Assembly (NCBI GenBank): GCA_944324345.1
Contig: CALUVT010000002.1
Location: 372,001 to 436,000 of the forward strand
Reading direction: 5' to 3'
DNA length: 64,000 nt
Origin: Candidatus Gastranaerophilales bacterium
GTDB taxonomy: Bacteria; Cyanobacteriota; Vampirovibrionia; Gastranaerophilales; Gastranaerophilaceae
Of this stretch, positions 1 through 8,145 are shown piece after piece; the first letter of the stretch is position 1, and the number at the start of each line of letters is the position of its first letter. Under the pieces are notes generated by a model that was not told the DNA's origin, ran no database searches, and was given only the letters and a program-made list of their open reading frames with translations. Both the position numbers and the translations under genes were made by a program.

Positions 1-138
1 CATATACTGGATTTTGACAAAAATATTTATGGCGAAAAACTTTTTGTTGAGTTTAACAAAATGATACGCGTCGAGAAAAAATTTAATTCCCTCGACGCAC
101 TAAAAAATCAAATCCAAAAAGATATAAAATACATTTAA
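1..138 (+). CDS. ribF: RibF, bifunctional riboflavin kinase/FAD synthetase, C-terminal end
   Basis: Only the last 45 codons are present; the gene enters from the left edge and ends with TAA at 136-138. The visible residues (HILDFDKNIYGEKL, then FNKMIRVEKKF and a closing DALKNQIQKDI) match the typical end of the riboflavin kinase domain, where an E/T-H-I-L-D-F segment is followed by a Y-G-x-x-x-x-V-x-F strand and a final helix. The enzyme makes FMN and FAD from riboflavin in the cytoplasm. Its stop overlaps the stop of the convergent pilin gene by 4 bases. The call rests on this short C-terminal pattern alone. Confidence 0.8.
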   Translation, partial: HILDFDKNIYGEKLFVEFNKMIRVEKKFNSLDALKNQIQKDIKYI

Positions 139-854
139 TAATCCATTTTCCAACCGTCTGCAACTATTTTAGAAAAACAACCTCGTCCATAGGAGTTATA
201 TTCACCTGTCAAACATTGTTCAAATTGCTGCTCAATAGTGTCATATAAATAAATGTCGTAGTGCTCAGCAACTTTCCCATCACTATAAAGTTGAATATAA
301 AACATATCTCTACCAACAATATTGGGAGGAGCAGCACCATTGATATCAATATTCATATTCATATATCCATGATCCCCATTGTCTCGGTAACTAAACCAAT
401 TCTCAAAAACTGATATAGAAGCACCGCTAGCAAGTGAAACTGCAGCTTGTGGTTCTGAGACTACAAAATCAGTTCCATTTATATATTTATAACTTTCTGC
501 GAAACAAGGAGTTAAAGTTGTACCACAATCTTGAGCGACATTAAAATACGTCTTTAAAAAGTTACTTGAAGCACCTGCCACATTAAAATTAAATCTTGTT
601 TCATCAAGAGAAACTGCGTTACTATCATTAATTGCACGCTTCGCCGCTTGCGAAAGTTCTGTATATACCTTCTTGAGCTGGGTAACATAAACTGTTTTTT
701 GATGATTTGATATAAGTGTCGGCATTGTCATTGCTGCAACTACACCTATTATACCCAAGGTAACTAAAACTTCTGCCAAAGTAAAAGCATTAAACTTACT
801 CTGAAACATAATATCCGAAAACATCTTAAAAATAGGGAAAATAAATTTTTTCAT
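135..854 (-). CDS. Type IV pilin-like protein with FTLAEV prepilin motif
   Basis: A 239-residue protein with a class III (prepilin) signal: residues 23-45 read AFTLAEVLVTLGIIGVVAA, so prepilin peptidase should cut between Ala and Phe and methylate the Phe. The leader is long (about 23 residues) because of an extension MKKFIFPIFKMFS before the usual short leader. The body carries an amphipathic LKKVYTELSQA helix, four cysteines and the segment DINGAAPPNIVGRD that recurs in the other pilin-like genes here (positions 26820 and 45988). A strong ribosome binding site GAGGAG lies 7 bases before ATG. It is 30 bases downstream of the isochorismatase-like gene and is probably the last gene of the same operon. 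Likely role: pseudopilin or minor pilin in an envelope fibre. The exact partner system is not visible. Confidence 0.85.
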   Translation of the reverse strand: MKKFIFPIFKMFSDIMFQSKFNAFTLAEVLVTLGIIGVVAAMTMPTLISNHQKTVYVTQLKKVYTELSQAAKRAINDSNAVSLDETRFNFNVAGASSNFLKTYFNVAQDCGTTLTPCFAESYKYINGTDFVVSEPQAAVSLASGASISVFENWFSYRDNGDHGYMNMNIDINGAAPPNIVGRDMFYIQLYSDGKVAEHYDIYLYDTIEQQFEQCLTGEYNSYGRGCFSKIVADGWKMDY

Positions 855-884
855 AAGTTCTCCTCATACATTTAACATTTTATT

Positions 885-1430
885 TTACTTAATAAGTGCC
901 TGAACCTCTTTAAATTTAGGATTTTTAGCACCTTTTAACCAATCAAATAGAGCAATCTCAACACAAGAAATTTTCGCACCATTTGCAACCATGGCATCAA
1001 TACCCTGTTTAAACTCATATTTATTTCTGCTTGCACAGGCATCTTTTATAACATAAACTTCATAACCCTGTTCAATCAAAGCGGATGCTGTTTGATATAC
1101 ACAAATATGCGTTTCTATTCCAAAAATTACAATCTGCTTCTTACCATAAGATTTAATTTTATCAAGCATGCCATCCTCAAGTAGTGCGTTAAAATAAGTT
1201 TTTTCAACGATTTGGGTTTCTTGCGGCAAGACATCCTTTAAACTTTGAACAGTACAACCAAGCCCTTTAGGATATTGCTCTGTTACAATAATCGGAATTC
1301 CTAAAATATTTGCCGAAGTAGCAACCTTTAAAGCATTTGAAACTACAACATCTTTATTTAAGGCCGCAACTAATTTTTCCTGTATATCAATTATTAATAC
1401 CAAACTGTCTTCTGCTGATAAAGTATTCAT
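885..1430 (-). CDS. Isochorismatase-family cysteine hydrolase
   Basis: 181 residues, the usual length for this fold. The expected catalytic triad is visible: Asp15 in IIDIQ, Lys77 in VEKTYF and Cys110 in THICVYQTA, with the cis-peptide GIETHIC region before it. Family members hydrolyse amides or enol ethers such as nicotinamide, isochorismate or N-carbamoyl compounds. Nothing here fixes the substrate, and there is no pathway neighbour to guide it. No signal peptide, so cytoplasmic. The start has a clear AAAGGAG ribosome binding site. It sits 15 bases after the pseudo-receiver gene and 30 bases before the pilin, which suggests co-transcription. Confidence 0.85.
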   Translation of the reverse strand: MNTLSAEDSLVLIIDIQEKLVAALNKDVVVSNALKVATSANILGIPIIVTEQYPKGLGCTVQSLKDVLPQETQIVEKTYFNALLEDGMLDKIKSYGKKQIVIFGIETHICVYQTASALIEQGYEVYVIKDACASRNKYEFKQGIDAMVANGAKISCVEIALFDWLKGAKNPKFKEVQALIK

Positions 1431-1445
1431 ACATCTCCTTTACAA

Positions 1446-2672
1446 TTATAATATCGACTTTTTGAAATCTTTAATAAAATCTTCTACTATCTTAACGAGC
1501 TCTCTTTGAGTAATTTTAGTAAGTGGAATCTGAATTTCCGTATTTTCAGGGCTATCAAGACCTTCGTGAGTAACAGAAATCACAATTTTAGCAAACCCTG
1601 GATACACAATTTTCAAAACACTTTCCTGTTTTTTATTAATCAGTTTAAAAACACATTGATTTTGGTCTGTGTATTGCTCTATTTCCGTATCAAAAAGTTT
1701 ATCCTCATAAGTTTTTTGTAGTCTGTAAAAAACCGGAGCTATAACTTTTTCCATTTTTTTATTAAAAATTTGGCGGAAAATTTTATACCCCTTTTTTAAT
1801 TCGTCATCATCCAACCATTCATCCAAAGTTTCTTGCTCATCTTGAGCAAAAGAATACTCCATACCCGTTGCTAAAGCGGTTGAAAGACTATTTAATGCAT
1901 CACTTTCTATCTGCTCAAAATTTTTATCGCTTATGCCTGAAATACCCGCACAAATTTCAAACTCTTCCAAACAACTTTCTTTTACCTTATTAAACACTAC
2001 AAGTGCCTGATTCAAATCTGCATTTGGTAGCAAAACATAGACTTTTGAGCCTTTCCCATAAGTTACAACATCATCAACTCTAACAATACTCTTTACATTA
2101 AGTGCTAATTTCTCTACATCAAAATTTGCCTTACTTTTTTCACTTGCAGACAAGGCCATAAAACAACCTTTTTCCAAAAGGTAATCATCAATATAATTTT
2201 CAATAACCTGCTTGGAACTTGAATAATTATAAACACCGGAATTCTCGTCCATTACGCCTAACTGTTCTAACATTCTTACATTCCTAAAATTCAAATACTT
2301 TACAGAATTATGCTTCATATTATGAACTATTCTCAATACGAATTCAAAATCATCAGCGGAAGACAATATAAAATCATCTGCTCCACAATCATAGGCAGCT
2401 AATATGAACTCGGGCTTGTAAGAATCGGAAACTAAAATAATGCATAAAGATTTATCTTTCCGTAAATCTTTTATTAAATCATAAGTTTCATCCCTATCAG
2501 TTCCATGAACAAGAACTACAATAGGCATATATAAATCAACAGATGTAAAAGCTTCGCTATAATTTGAAGAAACTACTTTGTCATTACATCGTAAAAACAA
2601 AAGTTTTGAAGCTAAAACCTTTAAAAATTGTTCATCTTCAGATATTAAAAGTATATTATTTTTATCTTTCAT
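1446..2672 (-). CDS. Pseudo-receiver protein with degenerate GGDEF domain
   Basis: 408 residues. Residues 5-115 have the pattern of a response-regulator receiver: strand NILLISEDE, an acidic E12-D13 pair and a GADDFIL strand. The phosphate-accepting Asp is replaced by His56 (IVVLVHG), and the conserved Lys near residue 104 is Ser. Residues about 140-260 fit a GGDEF fold (VDDVVTYG...VYVLLPN, then ICAGIS), but the GGDEF signature reads GKGSK, so no cyclase activity is expected. The last 130 residues are not recognised. It starts 3 bases after ftsX, so it is translated with the FtsEX pair and may act as a phosphorylation-independent partner for division or envelope remodelling. That role is inference. 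Confidence 0.7.
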   Translation of the reverse strand: MKDKNNILLISEDEQFLKVLASKLLFLRCNDKVVSSNYSEAFTSVDLYMPIVVLVHGTDRDETYDLIKDLRKDKSLCIILVSDSYKPEFILAAYDCGADDFILSSADDFEFVLRIVHNMKHNSVKYLNFRNVRMLEQLGVMDENSGVYNYSSSKQVIENYIDDYLLEKGCFMALSASEKSKANFDVEKLALNVKSIVRVDDVVTYGKGSKVYVLLPNADLNQALVVFNKVKESCLEEFEICAGISGISDKNFEQIESDALNSLSTALATGMEYSFAQDEQETLDEWLDDDELKKGYKIFRQIFNKKMEKVIAPVFYRLQKTYEDKLFDTEIEQYTDQNQCVFKLINKKQESVLKIVYPGFAKIVISVTHEGLDSPENTEIQIPLTKITQRELVKIVEDFIKDFKKSIL

Positions 2673-2675
2673 TAA

Positions 2676-3584
2676 CTATACCTGTAAATGTTTCTTAATG
2701 CATAGAAAACTTCCACCAGCACCAAATAAAATAGCCATAGCAAACATTATCGTTACAACAAAAGTTTGTGCATATAATGGCGTTGGAACCATGAAGAACT
2801 GATGCATATGATTTAAGCCGTTTTGTACTACATTCAAAGGCAACAAGGCAATCACAGCACCTGAAAATCCGTAAAATGCACCCTGCATAATAAGCGGGAA
2901 TCTGATATACCAATTAGAAACCCCCATTAAACGCATAATCTCAATTTCTTCTTTTCTTGATTGAATAACAAGTTGTATAGTATTGTTTATGATTGTAATT
3001 GTCAAAATAGCCATAATAATAACAACAAACACAGTAATCATATTGACAATTCTATTCAAAGCCTCAATTTTTTTAGCAAGATCTTGAGCGTAACTCATAT
3101 CCTCTACAGATTGCAGTTGTTTCACATTATTAAACACTTGTTCAATATTTTCAGGCTTGTCAACCTTTACATGTAATGTATCAGGCAAAGGATTTTCAAT
3201 ATCAGGCAAGTCCATCTCTCGCTTCAAATTACTCCAAGATGAAGCCTTCGGTATTATTGTTACATTCTCAACATGCTCAAACTCTTTAACCCGATTTTTG
3301 ACAACATTTGCATCAGAATTTTCTTTCAAATAAACGGATATTTCAAGAACATTCCCAAGTTCGTGAGCAAATGATGAAATAGAAAGAGCCGATCTGAAAA
3401 ATGAACCAAATATAGTTAAAATAGCCGCCATTGTTGTTATGATAACAAGATTTACGATACCTGTTCTTGCAATATCATGAACAGTCTGTTTTGTAAGTCT
3501 GTACAATATTCTCAACTCACAGAGCCAATCTTTTGGAATATGCTTTTTTACCTGTTTTTTTATCCTTGTTTTTGAACTATTCAT
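2676..3584 (-). CDS. ftsX: FtsX, cell-division ABC transporter-like permease
   Basis: 302 residues, normal for FtsX. A cytoplasmic Lys-rich head is followed by a membrane helix near 42-64, an extracellular domain of about 110 residues, and three more helices near 180-205, 228-252 and 268-292. The intracellular motif IQSRKEEIEIMRLMGVSNWYI is the family's coupling region with FtsE. FtsEX uses ATP to switch on peptidoglycan hydrolases during division. The start overlaps the ftsE end by 8 bases, which is typical of the pair. No hydrolase such as EnvC or PcsB is encoded next to it; the downstream neighbour is the pseudo-receiver gene. Confidence 0.93.
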   Translation of the reverse strand: MNSSKTRIKKQVKKHIPKDWLCELRILYRLTKQTVHDIARTGIVNLVIITTMAAILTIFGSFFRSALSISSFAHELGNVLEISVYLKENSDANVVKNRVKEFEHVENVTIIPKASSWSNLKREMDLPDIENPLPDTLHVKVDKPENIEQVFNNVKQLQSVEDMSYAQDLAKKIEALNRIVNMITVFVVIIMAILTITIINNTIQLVIQSRKEEIEIMRLMGVSNWYIRFPLIMQGAFYGFSGAVIALLPLNVVQNGLNHMHQFFMVPTPLYAQTFVVTIMFAMAILFGAGGSFLCIKKHLQV

Positions 3585-4254
3585 ACGTACCTGCTTGTAT
3601 ATCCCTAACTACTTCACCCTTATCAAGAGTAATAACTCTTTTTCTAAAATAATCTACCATAGCATTATCATGAGTGGACACTATAACAGTAATCCCTCTC
3701 TGATTAATTTGATCCAAAATTTGCATAATCTCCATTGAATTTTTTGGATCCAAATTTCCAGTCGGTTCATCTGCAATAAGTAGCGGAGGCCCATTAACTA
3801 TCGCACGAGCAATACCTACTCTTTGTTGTTCGCCGCCAGATAATTCTGAAGGATAAGCATTCATCTTATTATAAAGGCCCACTATCTTGAGAGCACCGGA
3901 TACCCTTGCATTAATTTCTTTCGAACTTATGCCAAGAGTTCTAATAACATAAGCCACGTTATCATATACACTTTGATTCTGTAAAAGTTTATAATCCTGG
4001 AATACAATTCCCATACAGCGTCTTAAATTAGGGACTTTATCACTTGGCAAATTTGCGACATTAATCCCACCTATTGTAACCGTTCCACTTGAAGGGCGTT
4101 CTTCATTATAAAGAAGTTTCATCAAAGTAGACTTTCCTGCACCTGATGCCCCTACAATAAAAACAAATTCTCCTGACATAATATCAAGATTAATATTTTT
4201 TAGTGCATAATGATCATTTTTGTACTTTTTTGTTACTGATCTGAATTGAATCAT
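3577..4254 (-). CDS. ftsE: FtsE, cell-division ATP-binding protein
   Basis: 225 residues with every ABC ATPase motif: Walker A GASGAGKST near residue 36, Q-loop QDYKLL, signature LSGGEQQR near 140, Walker B LLIADEPTG and the H-loop STHD. The combination of IQFRSVTKKY at the start and the tight link to ftsX identifies FtsE rather than a LolD-type ATPase. It energises FtsX at the septum. It lies 13 bases after the transketolase half-gene. Confidence 0.95.
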   Translation of the reverse strand: MIQFRSVTKKYKNDHYALKNINLDIMSGEFVFIVGASGAGKSTLMKLLYNEERPSSGTVTIGGINVANLPSDKVPNLRRCMGIVFQDYKLLQNQSVYDNVAYVIRTLGISSKEINARVSGALKIVGLYNKMNAYPSELSGGEQQRVGIARAIVNGPPLLIADEPTGNLDPKNSMEIMQILDQINQRGITVIVSTHDNAMVDYFRKRVITLDKGEVVRDIQAGTYE

Positions 4255-4267
4255 ACTTTTCCTTTAT

Positions 4268-5230
4268 TTACTTTACCAGACGATATTTATCGACGTAGCG
4301 TTTAATACTTATTGCTAATTTTTGAGCACTTAAGCCATAATAATCAAGTAGAAAATCCCATTTCCCGCTTTGACCGAAATTATCATTCACCCCAATCCTG
4401 TGAACAGGAACAGGATAATACTCAGCAAGTAACTCGCAAATAGCACTTCCTAAGCCACCTATTATAGAGTGATTTTCCACTGTCATGACAAACTTTGTTT
4501 TCTTAACCTGATCAATTATTGTAGCACCGTCAAGAGGCTTGACGACAGGAACGTGTATAATCTGGATTGAATATCCTTGCTTTAACAAGTTTTCACGTGC
4601 TTCAATAACCTCAGCAAGAGTCTCACCGTTTGTAATTACAGTAACATCATCACCATCTGTAAGGACTTTTGCATTACAGAAGTCAAAATTATAGCTTTCA
4701 TCAAAAACATCACAAACATTTGTCCGCGGAATTCTAATATACATAGGACCGTAATTTTCTGACGCAAACTTTATAACTTGTTCACACTCTCTGCAATCAG
4801 CAGGAACAATAACTGACATGTTAGGAATACCTCTCATTAAAGAAATATCCTCTAACGCCTGATGGCTTGCCCCATCTTCCCCAACGGTAACACCGCCATG
4901 TGTTCCTACAATTTTAACATTAAATTCGGGATAACAAACAGAATTTCGAATCTGGTCATACGTCCTGCCTGTAGCAAACATAGCAAAGCTTGAGGCAAAA
5001 GGTATTTTACCAACAGAAGCTAACCCAGCAGCAGTTGCAATCATGTCCTGTTCTGCTATTCCACAATTAAAGAAACGGTCTGGGAATTCTTTAGCAAATA
5101 TCTGAGTTTGTGTAGAGCATGACAAATCAGCATCCAAAACAACAATATTAGGATTTGTCTCCCCTAATTTTGCTAAAGTTTTACCAAAACAAGTTCTGAT
5201 AGATTTTCTCTCATTTTTGTTCAAAATCAT
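4268..5230 (-). CDS. Transketolase, C-terminal subunit
   Basis: About 320 residues covering only the pyrimidine-binding and C-terminal domains of transketolase. The catalytic glutamate is in FNCGIAEQDM, followed by GLASVGKIPFASSFAMFATGR, and the phosphate/substrate segment HGGVTVGEDGASHQALEDI is intact. The protein should pair with a separate N-terminal subunit to move two-carbon ketol units in the pentose phosphate pathway. That N-terminal half is not next to it and not elsewhere in this window. The reading frame is open up to TTG at 5263, but a TGCTATAAT promoter box occupies 5265-5273. I therefore place the start at ATG 5230, giving MILNKNERKS. The ribosome site is weak (GGGAT). Confidence 0.88.
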   Translation of the reverse strand: MILNKNERKSIRTCFGKTLAKLGETNPNIVVLDADLSCSTQTQIFAKEFPDRFFNCGIAEQDMIATAAGLASVGKIPFASSFAMFATGRTYDQIRNSVCYPEFNVKIVGTHGGVTVGEDGASHQALEDISLMRGIPNMSVIVPADCRECEQVIKFASENYGPMYIRIPRTNVCDVFDESYNFDFCNAKVLTDGDDVTVITNGETLAEVIEARENLLKQGYSIQIIHVPVVKPLDGATIIDQVKKTKFVMTVENHSIIGGLGSAICELLAEYYPVPVHRIGVNDNFGQSGKWDFLLDYYGLSAQKLAISIKRYVDKYRLVK

Positions 5231-5264
5231 AAGAATGTAATCCCGTTTAATACAATACATCAAT

Positions 5265-5273
5265 ATTATAGCA
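5265..5273 (-). promoter_or_regulatory. Extended -10 promoter of the transketolase/ftsEX operon
   Basis: On the minus strand the bases read TGCTATAAT, a perfect extended -10. Transcription would begin near 5258, giving a leader of about 28 bases to ATG 5230. No convincing -35 is seen, which an extended -10 can tolerate. Confidence 0.55.
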
Positions 5274-5427
5274 TAAATATAAAATTAAGTATAGAAATTT
5301 TACAAACGTTTATTTGTTAAGAATTATTAAAAAAATTTTTAAATTTAGCAATTTTATATCTTCAGGGATATTTAAACGGTAGAATGAAAATAGTAAATAT
5401 TTTATATTGATGAAAGGAAGAAATTAG

Positions 5428-6546
5428 ATGATTCAAGCTCCAAGTTTAGTAAATCCTTACATGCAACCCCAGATGGTACCAAGTTATGCATGCCCACAGC
5501 CGATTCCTGCACCTAATTACAACGCTGTAAAAATTGATGTACATAATCCATCAGTAAGTGCACCGGGAGTTGGCCAGGTTGCTATGAACGTTCCACAATA
5601 TGCACAACCGACAATGCCATATTATTCATACCCGCAAAACCAGTTGTATTCATATCCACAGGCACAAGTTCAGCCATATTACATGCCAGTTCAACAACCG
5701 GTACAACCAACAGTAGCACAAGCACCTGAAAATGCAGTTCAAACTGTTGCTCCTCAGGCTGTTACACCACAAGTTGTTGTTCCACCAGTTGTAACTCCGG
5801 CACCTGTAATTCAACAGCAAAATGTTAATGCTCCGGCTTCTGTAGTAGCACAACCTGCAGAGACCAAAGAGGCTGACAAACCAAAAGTTGAAATTGAACA
5901 GCCTGTTGCAATGACACCTCAAGTAGATCTTAATTCTTTCATAGCAAAATTAACAAACCCAGACTTTGAAGTTCAAGCTAACGCAATGGAAGAAATCGCA
6001 AATATGGTAAAAGATGACCCTCAAAAAGCAACTGAATTGCTTGATGAAAAGGTTGTTAACGCTTTGAATAATATTATTAACGCTGATTCAAGCAAACTTG
6101 CAGGTCCAACTCAAGAGCAAGTAGCTGCAAGACAAAAATTAATGAACGGAGAAAAGCTTTCAGATGCTGACAAAGCACTTGCAACAACTATAACTCCTAT
6201 GGAACAAGCTGAAAGAAATAAGAGTTATGCAATGTTCACATCATCAATAATGGAAAAACTTTATGGTGATGAAGTAGCTAAATTAACAGGCTCTACAGTT
6301 CCTTTAACAGAACTTCCGGGTGCCGTAACTATTGTTGAGCAATTGAAAAACAATCCTAACCCAATGGTTAGAACTTCAGCAATCGAAGCATTAAGCTACA
6401 TTCAACAACCGGCATACAAACAAGACTTGACTACATTGTTCACGATTGCAAAGAACGACCAAGACAAAAACGTTCAAGAAGCAGCAACTGCAGCATTAGC
6501 AAAACTTGAACAAATGCAACCTCAAGAACAACCAGCCAAAGCTTAG
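5428..6546 (+). CDS. Pro/Gln-rich protein with C-terminal HEAT-like repeats
   Basis: 372 residues of unknown function. Residues 1-165 are low complexity, rich in Pro, Gln, Tyr and Val (YSYPQ, VQPTVAQAP, VVTPAPV) and probably disordered. Residues 170-365 are helical and look like HEAT/armadillo-type repeats: NPDFEVQANAMEEIANMV, then NPNPMVRTSAIEALSYI and DKNVQEAATAALAKL, each a pair of helices with the DxxVRxxAxxAL pattern. There is no signal peptide or membrane helix, so it is likely a cytoplasmic scaffold. The ribosome site AAAGGAAG is good. It is alone on the plus strand, facing the plsC genes across a shared terminator. Confidence 0.75.
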   Translation: MIQAPSLVNPYMQPQMVPSYACPQPIPAPNYNAVKIDVHNPSVSAPGVGQVAMNVPQYAQPTMPYYSYPQNQLYSYPQAQVQPYYMPVQQPVQPTVAQAPENAVQTVAPQAVTPQVVVPPVVTPAPVIQQQNVNAPASVVAQPAETKEADKPKVEIEQPVAMTPQVDLNSFIAKLTNPDFEVQANAMEEIANMVKDDPQKATELLDEKVVNALNNIINADSSKLAGPTQEQVAARQKLMNGEKLSDADKALATTITPMEQAERNKSYAMFTSSIMEKLYGDEVAKLTGSTVPLTELPGAVTIVEQLKNNPNPMVRTSAIEALSYIQQPAYKQDLTTLFTIAKNDQDKNVQEAATAALAKLEQMQPQEQPAKA

Positions 6547-6585
6547 TAAAATAACAAAAAACTTTTCTTTCATCATTTAACTACA

Positions 6586-6617
6586 AAAAAGCTCCTTTAT
6601 AAAAAAAGGAGCTTTTT
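6586..6617. terminator. Bidirectional terminator
   Basis: A 13-base perfect stem (AAAAAGCTCCTTT with AAAGGAGCTTTTT) around a 6-base loop, with T-runs on both strands. It lies between the ends of the convergent HEAT-protein and plsC genes and serves both. Confidence 0.9.
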
Positions 6618-6652
6618 ATTACTAATTAACGAATAAAACTTATATAGTATTA

Positions 6653-7357
6653 TCAAACAGGTTGTTTTTCAAGCAAAGATTGCGGTATAGGTGCGGTATT
6701 CTTATAGTCAGCGTATTCTGTGATTTGCTTACACCATTCATAAATTATTTCCTCTTCACTCAATTTATATGAAATAGGTTTGCCAACATGTAAATGAACC
6801 TCTCTTCTTGTAAAAGGTTTTAGTTTTGGGTATCCTGTAAAACCTCCAATTGCAACCGGCACAATATCAGCTTTTGCATTTTTGGCTATTACAATAAATC
6901 CCTTTTTCAAATCACCTAAATCAGATCCATAAGGGCGAATTCCACCTTGAGGAAATACACCTAAAGACCAGCTTGTTGATAAAATATCTTTAACTGTTTT
7001 AAATGTCGCTATTTCAGGCTTAGTTCTGTCAACAGCAAAAGCCCCAAGCCTTTTTACCAACCACTCAAATTTATCACCCTTTTGAAAAAGTTCCTTTTTT
7101 GCCATATAAGCAATAGGACGTCCGCAAGCCATGGTAACCATCGGAGGGTCAAAATGGGAAACGTGGTTTGCAGTATAGATGAACTTCCCGCTTTTCGCTT
7201 TTGTCGGGAGGTTTTCTCTGCCTGTTATAGTATAATTATAAAATATTTTCATAAAAGGTATAACAACAACATACAGAAAACTCATATAAAACATCGTACG
7301 AAATATATTGTATTCATACGGATATCTTCTATTATAATTCCTTTCTTTCTTAACCAT
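6653..7357 (-). CDS. plsC: 1-acyl-sn-glycerol-3-phosphate acyltransferase-like protein (copy 2)
   Basis: 234 residues. The acyltransferase motif H-x4-D is present as NHVSHFD (His65, Asp70). The block III motif reads FPQGGIR instead of the usual FPEGTR, so the conserved Glu is Gln137. A hydrophobic segment near 25-40 anchors it at the membrane. It should place the second acyl chain on lysophosphatidic acid. The start overlaps the end of the first plsC copy by 8 bases. The pair probably differ in substrate or fatty-acid preference. The Gln and the GGI sequence make this copy the more diverged of the two. Confidence 0.87.
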   Translation of the reverse strand: MVKKERNYNRRYPYEYNIFRTMFYMSFLYVVVIPFMKIFYNYTITGRENLPTKAKSGKFIYTANHVSHFDPPMVTMACGRPIAYMAKKELFQKGDKFEWLVKRLGAFAVDRTKPEIATFKTVKDILSTSWSLGVFPQGGIRPYGSDLGDLKKGFIVIAKNAKADIVPVAIGGFTGYPKLKPFTRREVHLHVGKPISYKLSEEEIIYEWCKQITEYADYKNTAPIPQSLLEKQPV

Positions 7358-8036
7358 TCTTAACTCCTAAATTTTCACCATCATCTTTAGAAACGTACTT
7401 AAACCCTGTAAGATTTTGGATTGAATCAATCCATTTTTCAACAACCTCTTCAGGATTATTACTGTAAGGTATTGGTTTCCCAATTTTTACAATTATTTTT
7501 CCAGTAAATGGAATTCGTTTGACTTCATCTGTCCCAATAATTCCTACTGGCAAAACATCGCATTTAGTTATTTTGGCAAGCCCTGCGAATCCTTTTGTAA
7601 CGCCTTCAATAACCCCTGGAACACCCCTTGTTCCTTGAGGAAAAATTCCAAATACCCAGTTACTTTTTTTGATTTCCATAACCGTCTTTATTGTCGAAGG
7701 ACTTAAACTTTCTCTATTAACAGCAAAAGCACCAAGCCAGTCTAGCCACCATCTTATAAAAGGGATATTAAACAACTCTTGTTTTGCCATAAATGAAATT
7801 CTTCTTGGCATGACAGCGGCAAGCATCGGAGGATCAAGAGTTGATAAATGATTTGCACAAACTATATACCTGTTATCTTTAGGAACATTTTCTAATCCTT
7901 GGACCTCAATTCGGTACACAAATTTCAACCTTATGCCGTAAAAATACCTGCAAACTAAAATCTGTAAAAATGATCTCCAAGCATTAAATTCAGATGCTTT
8001 TCTTTTTGTATAGTTCTTATCTTTATCCCAGAACAT
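7350..8036 (-). CDS. plsC: 1-acyl-sn-glycerol-3-phosphate acyltransferase-like protein (copy 1)
   Basis: 228 residues with NHLSTLD (His63, Asp68) and FPQGTRG (132-138), again Gln in place of the usual Glu of FPEGTR. The MAKQELFNIPFIRWW and LGAFAVNR blocks are typical of PlsC. It acts at the inner face of the cytoplasmic membrane in phosphatidic acid synthesis. A ribosome site GGAG precedes the ATG, and a clear promoter is at 8071-8099. Copy 2 follows with overlapping ends, so the two form one transcript. No other phospholipid gene is beside them; dgkA lies about 22 kb away. Confidence 0.88.
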   Translation of the reverse strand: MFWDKDKNYTKRKASEFNAWRSFLQILVCRYFYGIRLKFVYRIEVQGLENVPKDNRYIVCANHLSTLDPPMLAAVMPRRISFMAKQELFNIPFIRWWLDWLGAFAVNRESLSPSTIKTVMEIKKSNWVFGIFPQGTRGVPGVIEGVTKGFAGLAKITKCDVLPVGIIGTDEVKRIPFTGKIIVKIGKPIPYSNNPEEVVEKWIDSIQNLTGFKYVSKDDGENLGVKNG

Positions 8037-8070
8037 TACCTACTCCATATTGAAATTAATATACAACATG

Positions 8071-8099
8071 ATTATATATTCAAAGATTGCACATTACAA
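8071..8099 (-). promoter_or_regulatory. Promoter of the plsC pair
   Basis: Minus-strand TTGTAA at 8094-8099, a 17-base spacer and a perfect TATAAT at 8071-8076. It overlaps the divergent promoter for the phosphohexomutase gene, so the two may exclude each other. Confidence 0.65.
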
Positions 8100-8115
8100 G
8101 TTTTTTATATATCAT
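8087..8115 (+). promoter_or_regulatory. Promoter of the phosphohexomutase gene
   Basis: TTGCAC at 8087-8092, a 17-base spacer and TATCAT at 8110-8115. Transcription would start near 8122, 24 bases before the ATG. It shares 13 bases with the divergent plsC promoter. Confidence 0.6.
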
Positions 8116-8145
8116 TATAACTAAAATATATTTAAGGAGAGAGTA

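Noticed and set aside
5231-5263. Longer transketolase start at TTG 5263 or ATG 5260
   Set aside because: These codons lie at or just downstream of the TGCTATAAT promoter box, about where transcription should begin, and have no ribosome site.
5650-5922. Open frame on the minus strand opposite the Pro/Gln-rich segment
   Set aside because: It mirrors repetitive coding sequence, is Cys/Trp-rich noise, lacks a ribosome site and is opposite a well-supported gene.
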